Positions 52,599 to 63,620 of a stretch of 64,000 nucleotides of DNA are shown here, one piece after another; positions within the stretch are counted from its first letter, which is position 1, and every line of letters starts with the position of its first letter. The stretch lies in the NCBI RefSeq assembly GCF_000005505.3, contig NC_016133.3, forward strand, positions 26,948,508-27,012,507. The letters are read 5' to 3'. Source of the DNA: Brachypodium distachyon. Taxonomy: Eukaryota; Streptophyta; Magnoliopsida; Poales; Poaceae. The translations under genes and the position numbers were made by a program. The notes beneath the pieces were generated by a model, which had not been told where the DNA came from, searched no databases, and worked only from the letters and a program-made list of their open reading frames with translations.

Positions 52599-54585
52599 GG
52601 CTACAACAGTCGCCCCGACTACCCCGGCGGCTCCGCCAGTCCCACCCGCGCGGAGTGGCCCCCTGGCGAGGAGCATCCTAGCGGACAGGGTGCTCAAGCT
52701 CAAACCAGCGGGGTCAGCTCAACGTTGTCTAGAACACTTTAGATTTCATAAATTTTTTGCATGCCTGGCTAACTTGTTTTCGCGTTTTCTAGTTCTTCGA
52801 GGAAGAGGGGGCAGACCAGCACGTCGCCGGCAACCCCGACCGAGATGCCGCTGACGTGGCTGTTGTGACGGCGGCAGCTGCCACTGGGGACTCGAGGGTC
52901 ACCGATTCGAGCTCGCAGGGCACCGGCCCGGCGGCAGGTACGTGCGAGTTCCAACATCTCTTTTACCCATTCGCGCCATCTCCCATACTTGACTCAGGTG
53001 CTCTTCGTGCAGTTGCCGGGGATGTTCCGGCAGCGCCCGCGCCCACCGAGGTGCGGGTAATCGACCTCACCGGCGAGGTCGACGACGATGCTCCGGTGGA
53101 GATTGCCTCCGTCAGAGCCCTTTAGCAATCGGCCACGGCGCCTGCTGCCGCAGGCGACGCCACATAGGGGGCGCCATCTGTGGTAGGTGACACGGAGCAG
53201 CCTCCGCCAGTCGGAGCAGGCGGTGGTGCTCTGGAGAAGCCCCCGAGCCCCCAGCCCGCCCCTTTGGACGGGCAAGGAGTAGCAGGGGTTGGCCAGGCTA
53301 GGGCGCGTCATCCCAACGCGCCCTCAGGATCACAGATGGTTGCGGCGGGGTCCTCCTCCTCCGCCAGAGCCGCCTTCAGCCCGGGAGCGGGGGAGCTCGC
53401 CGGGCGGACATGGGGTCGGATTACCTTCGACCCTAGCGTGTTCTAGCAGGGACACCAAGTGATCGATAACATCCAGCGGCAGCAGCGGATGTTCGTTGAT
53501 TTCTTCAATGACGCGCAGCAGCACCACGCCTGCGTGGTAGCGGAACTGGGCGCAGCGCAACGGGAGGCGGAGGAGCAGCACGCCGAGCTGCAGCGGCTCC
53601 GGGAGGAGCTCCAGCAGGCGTGGCAAGTCGGGGCGATGCTTGTTGTGCAGGGGGTGCCGGAGGCGGAAGTCCTCCGGCAGCTGTGGGATCTCCATCAAGA
53701 GCACCAGTAGGAGCTCGAGCTGGTGAAGGCCACGCATGTCTAGAGCGAGGAGGAGCACCAGGAGGCTCTGGACTCGTTCCAGGGGTGTCTCCGGGAGAAG
53801 ACAGACTTACTGTCCAACTACTCCCTGGAGATCCAGCGCCTCCGTCATGAGGTCAGAGAGCTGGAGACGGTGGCTACAACACTAGCCGAAGCCAGGCTCG
53901 CTCCCGGGAGAGCGAGCTTGTGGGGAAGCTCAAGGCCGCCCAAGATGCCAGCTCGTCCCTTCAGGGCGAGCTCGACATGGCGCGGCAGGAACTCCGGCTG
54001 GTCGACAACGATAACACCAAGAGGGCGTCCGAGATCGGCAAGCTGAAGTCCGAGTGCCGCGAACACAAGCTGCAGGCCCAGGAGGCTCGTGGTGCGTGCA
54101 CCGAGCGGCGGGCCCGCAGGACAGGGGAGGTGGCCAGGCTGAAGAACCTGGCGGACTCGGCGGTGGAGGCGCTGCAGGGGTTCGACATCCCGGTGGCTTC
54201 CTTCGACGGGGCGAACATGGGCAGCTTCACCTCCTTCCTTGCGGACTTCGTCGGCCGGCTGAGCGGCCTACAGAACTGTGTTACAGCCTTCGGGGATCGG
54301 CAAGTCGGCCTTGCAGCCGAGCAGGTCACTGGGCAAATTCTCACCCGAGTCCACTCCGCCCACCCCGACTTCCTCTTCGAGTAAGTCTTCGATGCCTGGT
54401 CAGACGAGGAAGAGGCCAAGACCCACCAGGAAGCAGTGCAGGGCATTGTGGATGAGATGGTGGCGCGGATGCAGGGCAAGGTTGATGAAGCCGAAGCAGC
54501 TGACGAGGAGGTTGTCGGAGAAGCCCCCGATGTCGAGGATGCACCCGACACCGACGCAGCCGCCCCGGGAGCACCTCCTGCATGA
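52599..54585 (+). pseudogene. TAT2 antisense gene, continuation after CHR1
   Basis: Continues exon 1 (VAPTTPAAPPVPPARSG, ILADRVLKLKPAG). An acceptor is likely at 52792, and a 60-nt GT-AG intron lies at 52938-52997. Exon 3 then has TEVRVIDLTGEVDDDAP (cf. GADDTVINLTSDVEDVE of TAT1), a coiled coil (REAEEQHAELQRLREELQQ) and a C-terminus with FTSFLADFVGRLSGLQNCV, HSAHPDFLFE-stop (TAA 54382-54384) and VFDAWSDEEE to the TGA at 54583-54585. Other stops lie at 53124, 53444, 53708 and 53741, and the frame changes near 53885-53915. Confidence 0.7.
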
Positions 54586-55116
54586 TTGCCTGTTTTTTTT
54601 TAATATTTTCCTACAAGTGGCGCATGGCGCCTTCGAACTTTTTATGTTAGCTTTCCCTTATCATCACAAGTGTTATTTGTTAACTCGTTTGCTCAAGCTT
54701 CAATATATCCAATGCTACTTTTACTTGCTTCTTTGTCTAAGACTAGCTTGCCGGGGAGGGGCTATGTCCTTCTCGTGCCTTAGCCTTGAGTATCCGGGGA
54801 CTCGCCAACTACATGCTTGGCCAAACTAGGGACCCGGGACGGACCCGCGGTGCCAACCTAGGACCAAACAGCAGCGGCTAGTCACTCCGCCTGCGAGTTA
54901 CCTACCCCAGCGCGCACGCCTCCGGGGCGGACCCGCGAGCCACGTGTGCGGGGGCGTCCTCACCCCACAAGCGTCCTTCCTACGCTCCAGCAACACGGGG
55001 ACCGAGTTTACCTCACCAAACCAGCGTTACTAAAGGAAGAGCTAAGAACCCAAAACAAAGTACTTAGCTTTTCGCTCTCTTTGGTCTTCTAGCATCTTGT
55101 TGAGAGCCGTGGCAAG
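54586..55116. other. TAT2 spacer with conserved GC-rich block (54828-54990)
   Basis: Begins with a T-rich stretch after the antisense stop and the CTACAAGTGGCGCATGGCGC box, which is also present after the TAT1 stop (10472-10490). The block from AGGGACCCGGGACGGACCC at 54828 aligns with TAT1 and TAT3. No frame is conserved. Confidence 0.6.
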
Positions 55117-55295
55117 GACGCCGTGGCAGTGCACCCTCCAGCGGCATGCGCGGAGGCATGCACCCCCACAGCGTCTTCGCGATGCCTCTCGCCCACTGCA
55201 CAACCATTTCTGGTGTCGTTCCATAAGAGATGTGGCAGGGCCGCGATGGTGGAAACACCCTCAGCGACAAGCGCAGAGCGATCCACCACCATCGC
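55117..55295 (-). repeat. TAT2 hairpin array, two units
   Basis: Unit 55117-55175: arms GACGCTGTGG/CCACGGCGTC pair at all ten positions (one U-G). The inner stem is CCTCC/GGAGG instead of CCATC/GATGG, a compensatory change. Unit 55243-55295: perfect GCGATGGTGG/CCACCATCGC arms with a diverged loop. Confidence 0.75.
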
Positions 55296-55353
55296 CTCTC
55301 TACGAAATCTCTTGCTTTCTTGCCCGTTGCCGGTGTTGCATTTGCCCCGGTAT

Positions 55354-55363
55354 CTTTAAATAG
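55354..55363 (-). promoter_or_regulatory. TAT2 internal TATA-like box
   Basis: CTATTTAAAG in element sense, about 60 bp before the first hairpin. Weaker than in TAT1 and TAT3 but at the same place. 55364-56015 contains no gene I can support. Confidence 0.4.
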
Positions 55364-56015
55364 CCGAAGCGCTGCCCTTGCCTCCACACGCGCGGGACCA
55401 CCAGTCGCCACGTGGAGGCACTGGCCCTTTCTCAGTTTCCTGCCTCAAGCCTCGAAGTAATTGCCATATATGTACAACTTACTCGCAAGACGACGACACC
55501 CGTGACCACCCCACGAGTATCACAGTGTGCCTTCGCCTCATCTTTACCATGCATGTCAGATTCCTGTAGTGCCCAGGATGCATAGCAAAAAAATTCGAAA
55601 TGCACGAAAAACAGCTCAAACTGGATAACCTCCTGTCTCCCAGCCACCGAGCACAGAAGAGTCGACCTCAGACTTGGGTGTGAGCATCTACATATTCCCA
55701 TGGTGCCTTGCTGGCACGTAGCACATTGCGGACGGGTCCGGCAACTGCTAGGCCTCATTCCGGGGCGTCCCGGCAATGAGCTTGGTTTTCGTGGTTCCGG
55801 CAGCCCCCTGCTCACAGCCAAAGACGAGGAGACAATTATGTGCACCTAGAGCAGGAGACAAAAGCACTCATCAATAGCAAAGGACAACACTTATTGAAGC
55901 AACACTTATCTTTATTCAACTTTGTGCTAGCGGATTACAATCAGGCCTTGCACGGCTACGCTAGCTTAAAGAGGCACGCTGCTGCAGCGTCACCCATGGG
56001 TAAGGCACCACCGTT

Positions 56016-56194
56016 TCACGGGTAGAACTTGCGCAGGTGTTCAATGTTCCAACTATTGGGCATCGGCAAGCCTTCTTCGGTCCGGACAGCCCCTCGTATG
56101 GTCACCTGCACTACCCGGAAAGGGCCTTCCCAGATTGGAGTCAACTTGTTCCCGACCTTCGTTCCTTGTATCCGGTGCGGGATGAGGTCTCTGT
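56016..56194 (-). pseudogene. TAT2 integrase C-terminal end
   Basis: RIQGTKVGNKLTPIWEGPF, VQVTIRGAVRTEEGLP and NSWNIEHLRKFYP-stop, the same end as TAT1 and TAT3. The element is cut just upstream, near 56194, where NA3 sequence starts. Confidence 0.85.
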
Positions 56195-57782
56195 TGGCCC
56201 GAGTCCTGTCTCTCATGGAGACTCCTCAGTTGAAGGTTACTGGCATTCACCTCATCGCCGCCTTTATCCGGAGAAGAATTCAGCCTCTGCAGGCTCGTGC
56301 TCATCCCATGTGGGCATATCAGGGGTCCGTGACCCGACCCGAATTAGTACCTAGGAATTTTGTTCAACTGAACTGTGTCGACGAGTTTGGCAGCTTACTG
56401 ACTTGGGCGAGTCGGAGCCCTGCGAGATTAACCCTCCAGTGGCTCCCTATGGGCCTGACAGGCCCCGAGAATAGGTGATCACCGAAGCATCTGACAAGTC
56501 CTGCCGTTTTTTGGCATGAATTACTTCTGATCATGGCTTTGATTTCAGGGACCCGATAATGATCTAAGCGGTGCTTCTCCACCGGCCAAGAAGCGCGGCA
56601 GAGAGGAAAATGACCTGCCGGTACAGACCCAGATGAAAGGCTTGAGGGACCCGAACATCGAGCCGTCGGTGTCTGTACCTGCGCTCAAGAGGACAAAGTC
56701 CGACGGGCCAATCCCGGCTTGTCGCTTTGGCCTTTTTGCACGATTAAATCGTGCCAGGTGAATCTTTTAGCCATCTTACTTCTATATCCTATAGATTTTG
56801 ACTAAACCTCTAAAAACTTTGTTGATGAGCCATACTGGTGGCTCAGTCAAGAGCAAAAAGGCTCCCGAGACTCAATCGACTGGTCAGGACTCGAAAGGGT
56901 CGGACCATCTGACTAAAGAAAAGACAACTCATACCGAAGAAGCTTCGGCGGCCAATCCGAGCAGAGGAAGTCGAGCAGATGAGCCGAGCGTTCCTCAGGC
57001 GACGATTCCTGCGTCGAGTCGACACGTGAGCAGTTTGAGGAGACGAAGGCAGATCGGGAGCGACTACGAGCAGAGCTGAGTCAATGTCGCCAAGAGCTAC
57101 AGGACGCAGCCGCCAAAAAGAGTCGTCTTCAGCAACGTATAGACTCCCGAACTTCCGCAAAGAAAGAGCAGGAGAAGGTTTGGATCGAGCGACTCAAAAG
57201 TGCTACTCGCTCTGTTGCTGGTGAGCGTTTGAATCTGTTACTCGAGTGCCGTTTCTCTATCCTTTTGCAGGAGTCCTTGATGCTTCCGCTGAGGTTCAAT
57301 TCAAAGAGAGAAGCCGGAGCTTCAATGATGCTTTAGAAAATGTTGAAGTCAACAATGCTGAAGCCAAGGGCAAGCTCCGGCAAGTGACGAAGATTTTGAC
57401 CACCATAATCAGGAAGATGACTCCTGATGGGTCAGTGCCGGAGTCGCTGAATGGCCTTATTGACTTTTTTGCGGCAAGTCAAGATCCGGTAGAAGAGTAC
57501 TGCCAGCATCGGTCGAAGACCGACGCTGAGTTATTCTTTACGCTTGCTCTTGAGCATGGCGTTGAGGAAGACGCTCACCGTCGAGTAGCCTCTCAATCGA
57601 TTCGATCGAGAGTAGGCGACTCGGTCAACATAGGGCCCCTAATGGGAAAGGGCAAAGAGCTGGCTGAGATCTCGTTGTGGCAGCCACATAGATCAATCGA
57701 GGAGATGAACCTAGCTTCATCCAGCGGCCCAGAGGTGGGTGATCTTTCACTAGATATATTTGATTCTCTTTCTCCTTTGTGA
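56195..57782 (+). pseudogene. NA3 antisense gene 1, 5'-truncated
   Basis: Starts within exon 1 at ARVLSLMETPQLKVTGIHL, then FIRRRIQPLQARAHPMWAY. GT-AG introns lie at 56475-56548 (74 nt) and 57221-57270 (50 nt); a 37-nt GT-AG gap at 56758-56794 is too short for a normal plant intron. The middle exons, missing in NA1, give PPAKKRGREENDLP and a Ser/Thr-rich linker. A coiled coil (DRERLRAELSQCRQELQDAA) is followed by the last exon (57271-57782) with FKERSRSFNDALENVEVN, PDGSVPESLNGLIDFFAAS and DLSLDIFDSLSPL-stop. The last exon is fully open. Confidence 0.7.
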
Positions 57783-58812
57783 ATCTTCTTCTTCTACTAT
57801 TTTACCTTTGTAAAGAACCTCTAGCAGAGCCCTTTTTGGAAAGAAATGAAAAAATCTTTATTTCCATCCCGAAAGGGGTTCTTCAGGATAAATGCTGAGG
57901 TAACTTGAGTCTTTTCCGGGTAGAGGGAAAAAGGATCGTCAAGTCACTCTATTCCAGCTGCAGCGGCAGCCTCTCGCAACAATGCTCCAGACAATCCTAG
58001 CGGAAGGGTCAGGCTGGGACTACTCTGTACCCATAGCAATTACGAGAAGTTGAGGCTTGGAGTAGCAAATCTAGCCTGAAAGCTGCGACCAACCGGGAAG
58101 AGTTTGTCTTTCGAGAGCTTCGCAGCCTGAGCGGCCAAAACCAAGGTAAGGATCACAAGAATTTGCCTTTCGTGTGGGTCTGCAAAGTAATCTTGTCGTC
58201 TTCTGTGCAGCTGTTCGCTTTGACCCTGAAAATGAAAAGGTCAGAGTGAATGCTGCCATTCAAGCTCGCCGTGATGTTGTTGATCGAGCGGATCAAGCAG
58301 GTCAAAAGATACTTCACCTCCTGCCGTGACATGCTAGCTTCGACTCATCTGGCCTTATGGCCGCAGGAGAAGGTGCCTCGTAAACTGGGCAGCCTGCCGT
58401 GACATGCTTTTGGCTGGATCAGTCAAGGAGCTACGACATGATGCTGTTGATCGAGCGGATCAAGCAGGTCAAAAGATACTTCACCTCCTGCCGTGACATG
58501 CTAGCTTCGACTCATCTGGCCTTATGGCCGCAGGAGAAGGTGCCTCGTAAACTGGGCAGCCTGATGGTGAAGTTTCACGGCGAGGAGAAGATGAAGGAAC
58601 TGGTTCGACTCCAGCTGGTGAAGGGTGCCCAGATTGCCCTCGCATTTGTGCGAGTCAACTGCCCAGAATTGGATTTCTGGCGAATTGCTACACTGCCAGT
58701 TACTCTCACCCGGGGTATAAAGTCATTCCTGGAGGCTGGGCAGGTGGCGGCGCTGCAGATGATCCGGCAATTGGAGGCAGCCGAGGAGGAGACCCTACCT
58801 CGTCGTAGGTAG
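57783..58812 (+). pseudogene. NA3 antisense exon cluster 1b with a 118-bp duplication
   Basis: A degraded first exon ends at 58145. The 65-nt GT-AG intron is 58146-58210. Exon two reads AVRFDPENEKVRVNAAIQ. An exact 118-bp repeat (58279-58396 and 58446-58563) follows, then LMVKFHGEEKMKELVRLQLV, AQIALAFVRVNCPELDFW and the stop at 58810-58812. From 58399 to the stop the frame is open (137 codons). Confidence 0.65.
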
Positions 58813-59094
58813 TCATGTAGTTTTTTCGTTTTTTTGTAACGACTATTCTACCGGGTGCGCGATTAGCGCTCCCGGGGAGTAGCCCCCGAGTTCGGTTGCG
58901 ACTGTGTGCAGTGGCGGCCGGACTCAACGTTGTAATGTAATATCCTTGAATTTCTTGGCAATATTGCACCCCTTCTTTTTTTTGGAAATGGAGCGCCCTG
59001 ACTTGCCAATCAGCGCCGAGTCGAATTCTGACTTGTGGAAGTCGAATTTGAGTCGGATTTGAAGTACTCTCGGTGGGTGTGCCTCGCAGTCGGA

Positions 59095-59102
59095 TATAAA
59101 TA
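59095..59102 (+). promoter_or_regulatory. TATA box of NA3 antisense gene 2
   Basis: TATAAATA, 86 bp before the ATG at 59181, same octamer and distance as NA1. Confidence 0.65.
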
Positions 59103-59180
59103 ACCGAGTGCGGACTCGAACTTACTAGCCAGCGCAAGGGATTTGTCCTGCTGATTAGCACTTGGGTCTTGCGAGAAGAT

Positions 59181-59898
59181 ATGTATTCCTCCGATGCACT
59201 CGAGGTTATGCATATCCGTTTGGGACATGTTGAATACTACCTTGCGCAAGCACGGGAGGAGATCTCCTTGCTCAAGTCGGAGAATAGGGCCGCATCGGGC
59301 CGAGAGGATTTCCTCCTTGGGGAAATCGTGAAGCTGAGTTCAGATTTGCGAGGTAACAGTTGAGTCCTTTGCTTGAAGTTGTTGAGTTAACTGAAATTTG
59401 ACTGATTTGGACACGCCACGTTTTGCAGATATGATGCCAGAACCATATGTTGAAGCTGAACGTGTAAAGAGTCGTCTTGATGCTTTAGCACGATCTGGTT
59501 CAGAGACCCCATCCTTCAGGTCAAACCGCGACAAGGGTTACGCCCTTGCGCTGCTGTAGGATCGAGTTGCAAGAGCAGTGATCTGCCTGAAGTCCTGCAG
59601 TCACTGTTTGACAGAGGTGCACCATAACTTGTTTCCGGAGCTTCCTGTTCCTGTTGACCTGAAGGGATTAATCGAGAGATTTTGTGAAGGAGCAGTAGTG
59701 AGAGGGGCTACTCATGAACAATTGGTGGAGGGGGCTGTGCTGGCCCTCTCGATTGTTCGTCTTTGCTACCCCTCATTGAATCTAGACTCCCTGCATTTGG
59801 CTCCCTCTTACATTCCAGACGATGCTCAGCTTTGACCGATTTACGACATGATGGAGAACACGGCCCGTCGGCTGGTGATTCTTATGGCCTTGGAGTAG
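59181..59898 (+). pseudogene. NA3 antisense gene 2, two exons
   Basis: MYSSDALEVMHIRLGHVEYY in exon 1 (to 59352), intron 59353-59428 (76 nt, GT-AG), exon 2 with EPYVEAERVKSRLDALARSG, a TAG at about 59557 shared with NA1, then PVPVDLKGLIERF, VLALSIVRLCYPSLNLD and DDAQL. A TGA after DDAQL is private; the NA1 reading suggests the native frame ran to the TAG at 59896-59898. Spliced length is about 214 codons. Function unknown. Confidence 0.65.
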
Positions 59899-60204
59899 AG
59901 TAGGCCTTGATATTCGTTAAAGACGTAGGCGCAGTTGCCTGAGTAGTACTTTTACCAGGTGTGCGACCAGCACTCCCGGTGGGAGTAGCCCCCGGGTCTG
60001 TGGATGACTGGTTTGCAGTCATGTGGAGACCCAAATACTTTGAAATCTTTTGTAATTGAAAACTGTTAGCATCGTTGAAGATACCTTCTTGTTCTGTACT
60101 TTCGTTGATCTTGTGTGAGAAGACATCGTGACTCCAATTTTGCTTGCTTGGAAACTGTCGTCCATTGAAAGATTGTGCTAATGTTTGTTTACGCGATAAC
60201 CTGT

Positions 60205-60855
60205 GAATGTCGGGTGCGTACATCGAGAGGTTTTAGAGTCCACTGAATGCAGCCTCCACGCGTCGGTTGCGCCCAATGACAAGTTTGGTCGATTGGACGA
60301 AGCCCCCGAGTGTCGGGTGGGTCCAATGACAAGTTTTGGGTCGATTGGACGCAGCCCCCGAGTGTCGGGCGCGTCCAATGACAAGTTTTGGGTCGATTGG
60401 ATGCAGCCCCCGAGTGTCGGGTGCGTCCAATGACAAGTTTTGGGTCGATTGGACGCAGCCCCGAGTGTCGCGTGCGTCCAATGACAAGTTTTGGGTCGAT
60501 TGGACGCAGCCCCGAGTGTCGCGTGCGTCCAATGACAAGTTTTGGGTCGATTGGATTGAGCCCCCGAGTGTCGGGTGCGTCCAACGACAACTTTGGGTCG
60601 ATTGGATGCAGCCCCCGAGTGTCGGGTGCGTCCAATGACAAGTTTGGGTCAATTGGACGCAGCCCCCGAGTGTCGGGTGTGTCCAATTACAAGTTTTGGG
60701 TCGATTGGACATAGCCCCCGAGTGTCGGGTCCGTCCAATTACAAGTTCTGGGTCGATTGGACACAGCCCCTAAGTGTCGGGTGCGTCCAATGACAAGTTT
60801 GGGTCGATTGGACGCAGCCCCGAGTGTCGGGTGCGTCCAATGACAGGTTTGGTAT
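60205..60855. repeat. NA3 hairpin minisatellite, 12-13 units
   Basis: Units of 49-52 bp with the consensus core GACAAGTTTTGGGTCGATTG followed by GACGCAGCCCCCGAGTGTCG and GGTGCGTCCAAT. The inverted repeat TTGGACGCA/TGCGTCCAA with CCCGA/TCGGG recurs. The first two units are diverged and the central ones nearly identical. Long open frames on both strands through the array are a by-product of its periodicity. Confidence 0.9.
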
Positions 60856-61290
60856 CGTTCTCTCAGTTGTGAGTGTGATGCGATCGCAACAAAGTAAGTA
60901 AAAAGAAAAAGACTCTGAATAGAGGAGCTTAAAAATGCAGAAAAAAAAGAGAATCTAAAAGAAAAGAAAATCAAGTAAAAAAGCCTGGCGTGTTGGCAGC
61001 GCAATTGCGTGGCGTTCCGCGCCTTGCTTCTTGAGTCCCCGGCTCTGGATTGGAGTCTGAGGGCGAGGTTTTTGATTCAAATTTCCCGTAGTCGAGTTGG
61101 CTGAACAGCCATGTCGAGGCGCGGATGAGCTCGCAAGTATGTGTTTGAACTGACTCATTCTTCGGCAGGCGTCTTCTGAGCTACACTTCATGGGCTGCGA
61201 AGCCGGCTTGGTGTGCTGGTTGCTTTAGTGCGCCTGCTAGAAGGGGCTCCCGTTGTTGTGGTTGGGGGAGCCCAGCGAGCCAATGCCCCC
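60856..61290. other. NA3 spacer between protease stop and minisatellite
   Basis: Co-linear with NA1 6110-6579. Contains a purine-rich AAAAAGAAAAAGACTC tract next to the array. No gene seen. Confidence 0.55.
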
Positions 61291-63564
61291 TTAGTTGATA
61301 GGGCTGCTAGCTGAGCCAGCGTTGGCCTCCTTTGATGAAGAAGCATGTGCTTCCTCTGTCTTCGAGTCTACACTGCCTGTGGCCTCAATGGCTCTTTTCT
61401 TAAGAACGGAATTTTGGTTGTCGTCTGTTAAGAAGTAGGCCTGACCAGCCTGGTCCTGCGCGGCAAGTGATTCGGAAATTTTATGGAATTCACGGTCGCA
61501 GTGATCAGACCTTGGGAAGCTTCTAGAGATAGTTATCACACCGTTGGGTCCAGGCATTTTGAGCTTAAGGTAAGCGTAATGCAGGACTGCCATAAAGCGT
61601 GCTAGCGCGACGCGACACAAGACCACGTGGTACTGGGATGGCCAGTCGACCACTTCGAAGTCGAGTCTTTCTCGTCTGAAGTTGTCGGGTGTGCCGAACA
61701 CCACGTCAAGGCTAACTTTGCCCAGTGGAGCGGCTGCTTATCGTGGGATGATCCCATGGAAGGTTGTCTTTGTGGGAGCCAGTTTTGTTGTCGAGCGGTT
61801 CATCTTTCGTAGGGTGTCGGCGTAGATAATGTTTAGCCCACTACCGCCGTCGATGAACACTCTGTTCAACATGTAGCCCCCGATCTGTGCGTCGAGCACC
61901 AGTGCTGCGTTTCCCGGTTGTGGGATGCAGGGTGGGTGATCTTCTCTGGAGAATGTGATCTCCACTTCCGACCAGTCGAGGTACTCCGTTGAGGAGGGAG
62001 GTGACCTCACGGCCATATGGACCTGTCGAGTTATGGACTTTTGGACCCGATTTGTGGGTGTCTCTTTTTGAATCATGCAGATGTGACCGACCGGAGTCGG
62101 ATATGAACTGGCGACCGTTGTCGGTGCTTCAGGTGGCGGTGCAAGTGCGACTGGGTGAACTGCTTCGGTGAAACTGGCTGGGTGCGGAGGCGGAGGAGGA
62201 ACACCGATGCCTAGGGCTCCTGGTATGGGAGGCGGCAAGGGTGCATTGACTCCTTCATTAGGGTATGGAAGCATCCCAGGTAATTGTGAGAAGCCTGCAC
62301 TGGTTGCCGACTGCTGTGTCCTCACAAACTCAGCCTGTAGTTCCTTGAAACACCGGCACTCGGCTAGAGGGTGACTTGGCTTGATGTTGCCTTGCTCATC
62401 CCTGTAGACGTGAAACGGGCAAGGGGAAGCTAGCTGCTGAGCAAGGGTTGGTTGATTTCCTTTTCTCTGCCATTGTTGCTTACGCTTGTCACCACCTCGA
62501 AAACCACCACCGCGATTTCCGTTCTCCCAAGAGCCAAAATCTGTTAGAGCGGCTACCGCGATGAATTCAGGTGGGTGCGATTCTTCGAAGGCTCGGTTTT
62601 TACGCTTCCTCCGTCGATCGTGACCACGATCACCCTCTTCCTCTAGAGATCGGTGGCGTTCATTACGAACTGAGTCTTCACCGTCAGCGCATCGATTGGC
62701 GATTTCCATTAGATAGCTGATGGTTGTGGGTCACACACGACCCAATTCTTCCTTGAGTTCGACTCGTCGGAGTCCTCGTTTGAAGGCGTCGATGGCGCTT
62801 TCATTGGAGACTTTCTCAGAAGCGTGTTTGGTGTTGGTCCAGTGCTGGATGTACGAACGGATGGATTCTCCCTCCTTTTGAATTCAAGCTCGGAGTTGCT
62901 CGAGGGAGACGGGTCGTTTGTATGTGGACCTGAAGTTGTGGGTGAAAGCTTGGACAAGCTCCTCCCACGAGTCAATGTCGTCTCGTGGTAAGCCAGTTAA
63001 CCATGTGCATGCATAAACTTTGAGTTGCAGCTGCAGGCACTACATGGCGGTGGTACGAGAGCCGCCTTGACAGCGAATCCCAGTGAGGTAGTCTTCTAGC
63101 CAAGTCTTGGACTCTTGAGTGCCGTCATACTTGGCTAGATCGGTTGGCGGTTTGAAGTTTCTGGGCATCCTGGATTGACAAATGCGACGGTTGAAGCATG
63201 GCGCTCCGCATGTCTCGGCCTCGTGATTGGAGTCCGGCGAGCGGTCACGATACCTGTCTCGCCGATCGCGGTTTGCGACCCGAGGAGACCCCAGTGTTTC
63301 CCTCGGGTGCGAGTCGCGCTCCTTGTGACCTCGTGGAGGCGGGTCGAGGTCATGCTGGGTTTCTCCATCGCGGCGGGATGAAGTCTTGTCCCGCGGCTGC
63401 CTTCGGTTGTTGAAGTCTTGGCTGATACAAGAAGCCCCCGCTTTATTCAATCCTTCCAGAATCTGCTTGTGAAGCCGCGAGCGCGGGTCACTATCAGGTG
63501 GCTGGATCGTTTGTAGGTAGGTATTGGCTGCAAGCAAGGCAGCCTCTGGGGTTTCTGGTATCAT
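61291..63564 (-). pseudogene. NA3 gag and protease
   Basis: In element sense: IPETPEAALLAANTYLQTI (63560 on), an Arg-rich stretch, MPRNFKPPTDLAKYDGTQES and a capsid-like region in several frames. Then a basic tail and a Cys/His cluster CPFHVYRDEQGNIKPSHP (62430-62520), Pro-rich linker, SSTEYLDWSEVEITFSREDH and retropepsin core FIDGGSGLNIIYADTL (about 61830). The end is SASSPIN-stop at 61291. Breaks: a stop at 61738 (Gly/Lys codon of the protease), a stop at 63040 and a frame change at 62709. No RT follows. Confidence 0.78.
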
Positions 63565-63620
63565 ATCGTCGTGGTCGTCCAGGTTGAAGCCAGGTTTCAG
63601 GAAGTGTGATCACGATGCGA

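Larger units (their letters stand above)
25678..56194 (-). mobile_element. TAT2: Tat-lineage element, right end lost, carrying CHR1
   Basis: Minus-strand element inserted in NA2. Present are the 3' LTR (25678-26462), polypurine tract, antisense gene (26880-28232 and 52599-54585, split by CHR1), conserved block, hairpins, internal TATA and the last 60 codons of integrase (56016-56194). Gag, RT, RNase H, PBS and 5' LTR are gone. At 56194 the integrase sequence switches to NA3 antisense-gene sequence. Confidence 0.85.
56195..63620 (-). mobile_element. NA3: second long copy of the non-autonomous family
   Basis: Co-linear with NA1 2560-7646 plus 22297-23560: antisense gene 1 (from inside exon 1), cluster 1b, gene 2, minisatellite, gag-protease. 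It is uninterrupted at the point where TAT1 entered NA1. No LTR is seen: the left end is cut at the TAT2 junction, and similarity to NA1 gag leader fades at about 63620. Confidence 0.85.

Noticed and set aside
60189..60793. Long overlapping open frames on both strands through the minisatellite
   Set aside because: They arise from the repeat periodicity and lack of stops in the unit. The peptide is a mere repeat of the unit in three frames, with no start context, splice signals or homologue.
60205..60855. CRISPR array
   Set aside because: Tandem units without unique spacers, in plant retrotransposon DNA; a minisatellite.
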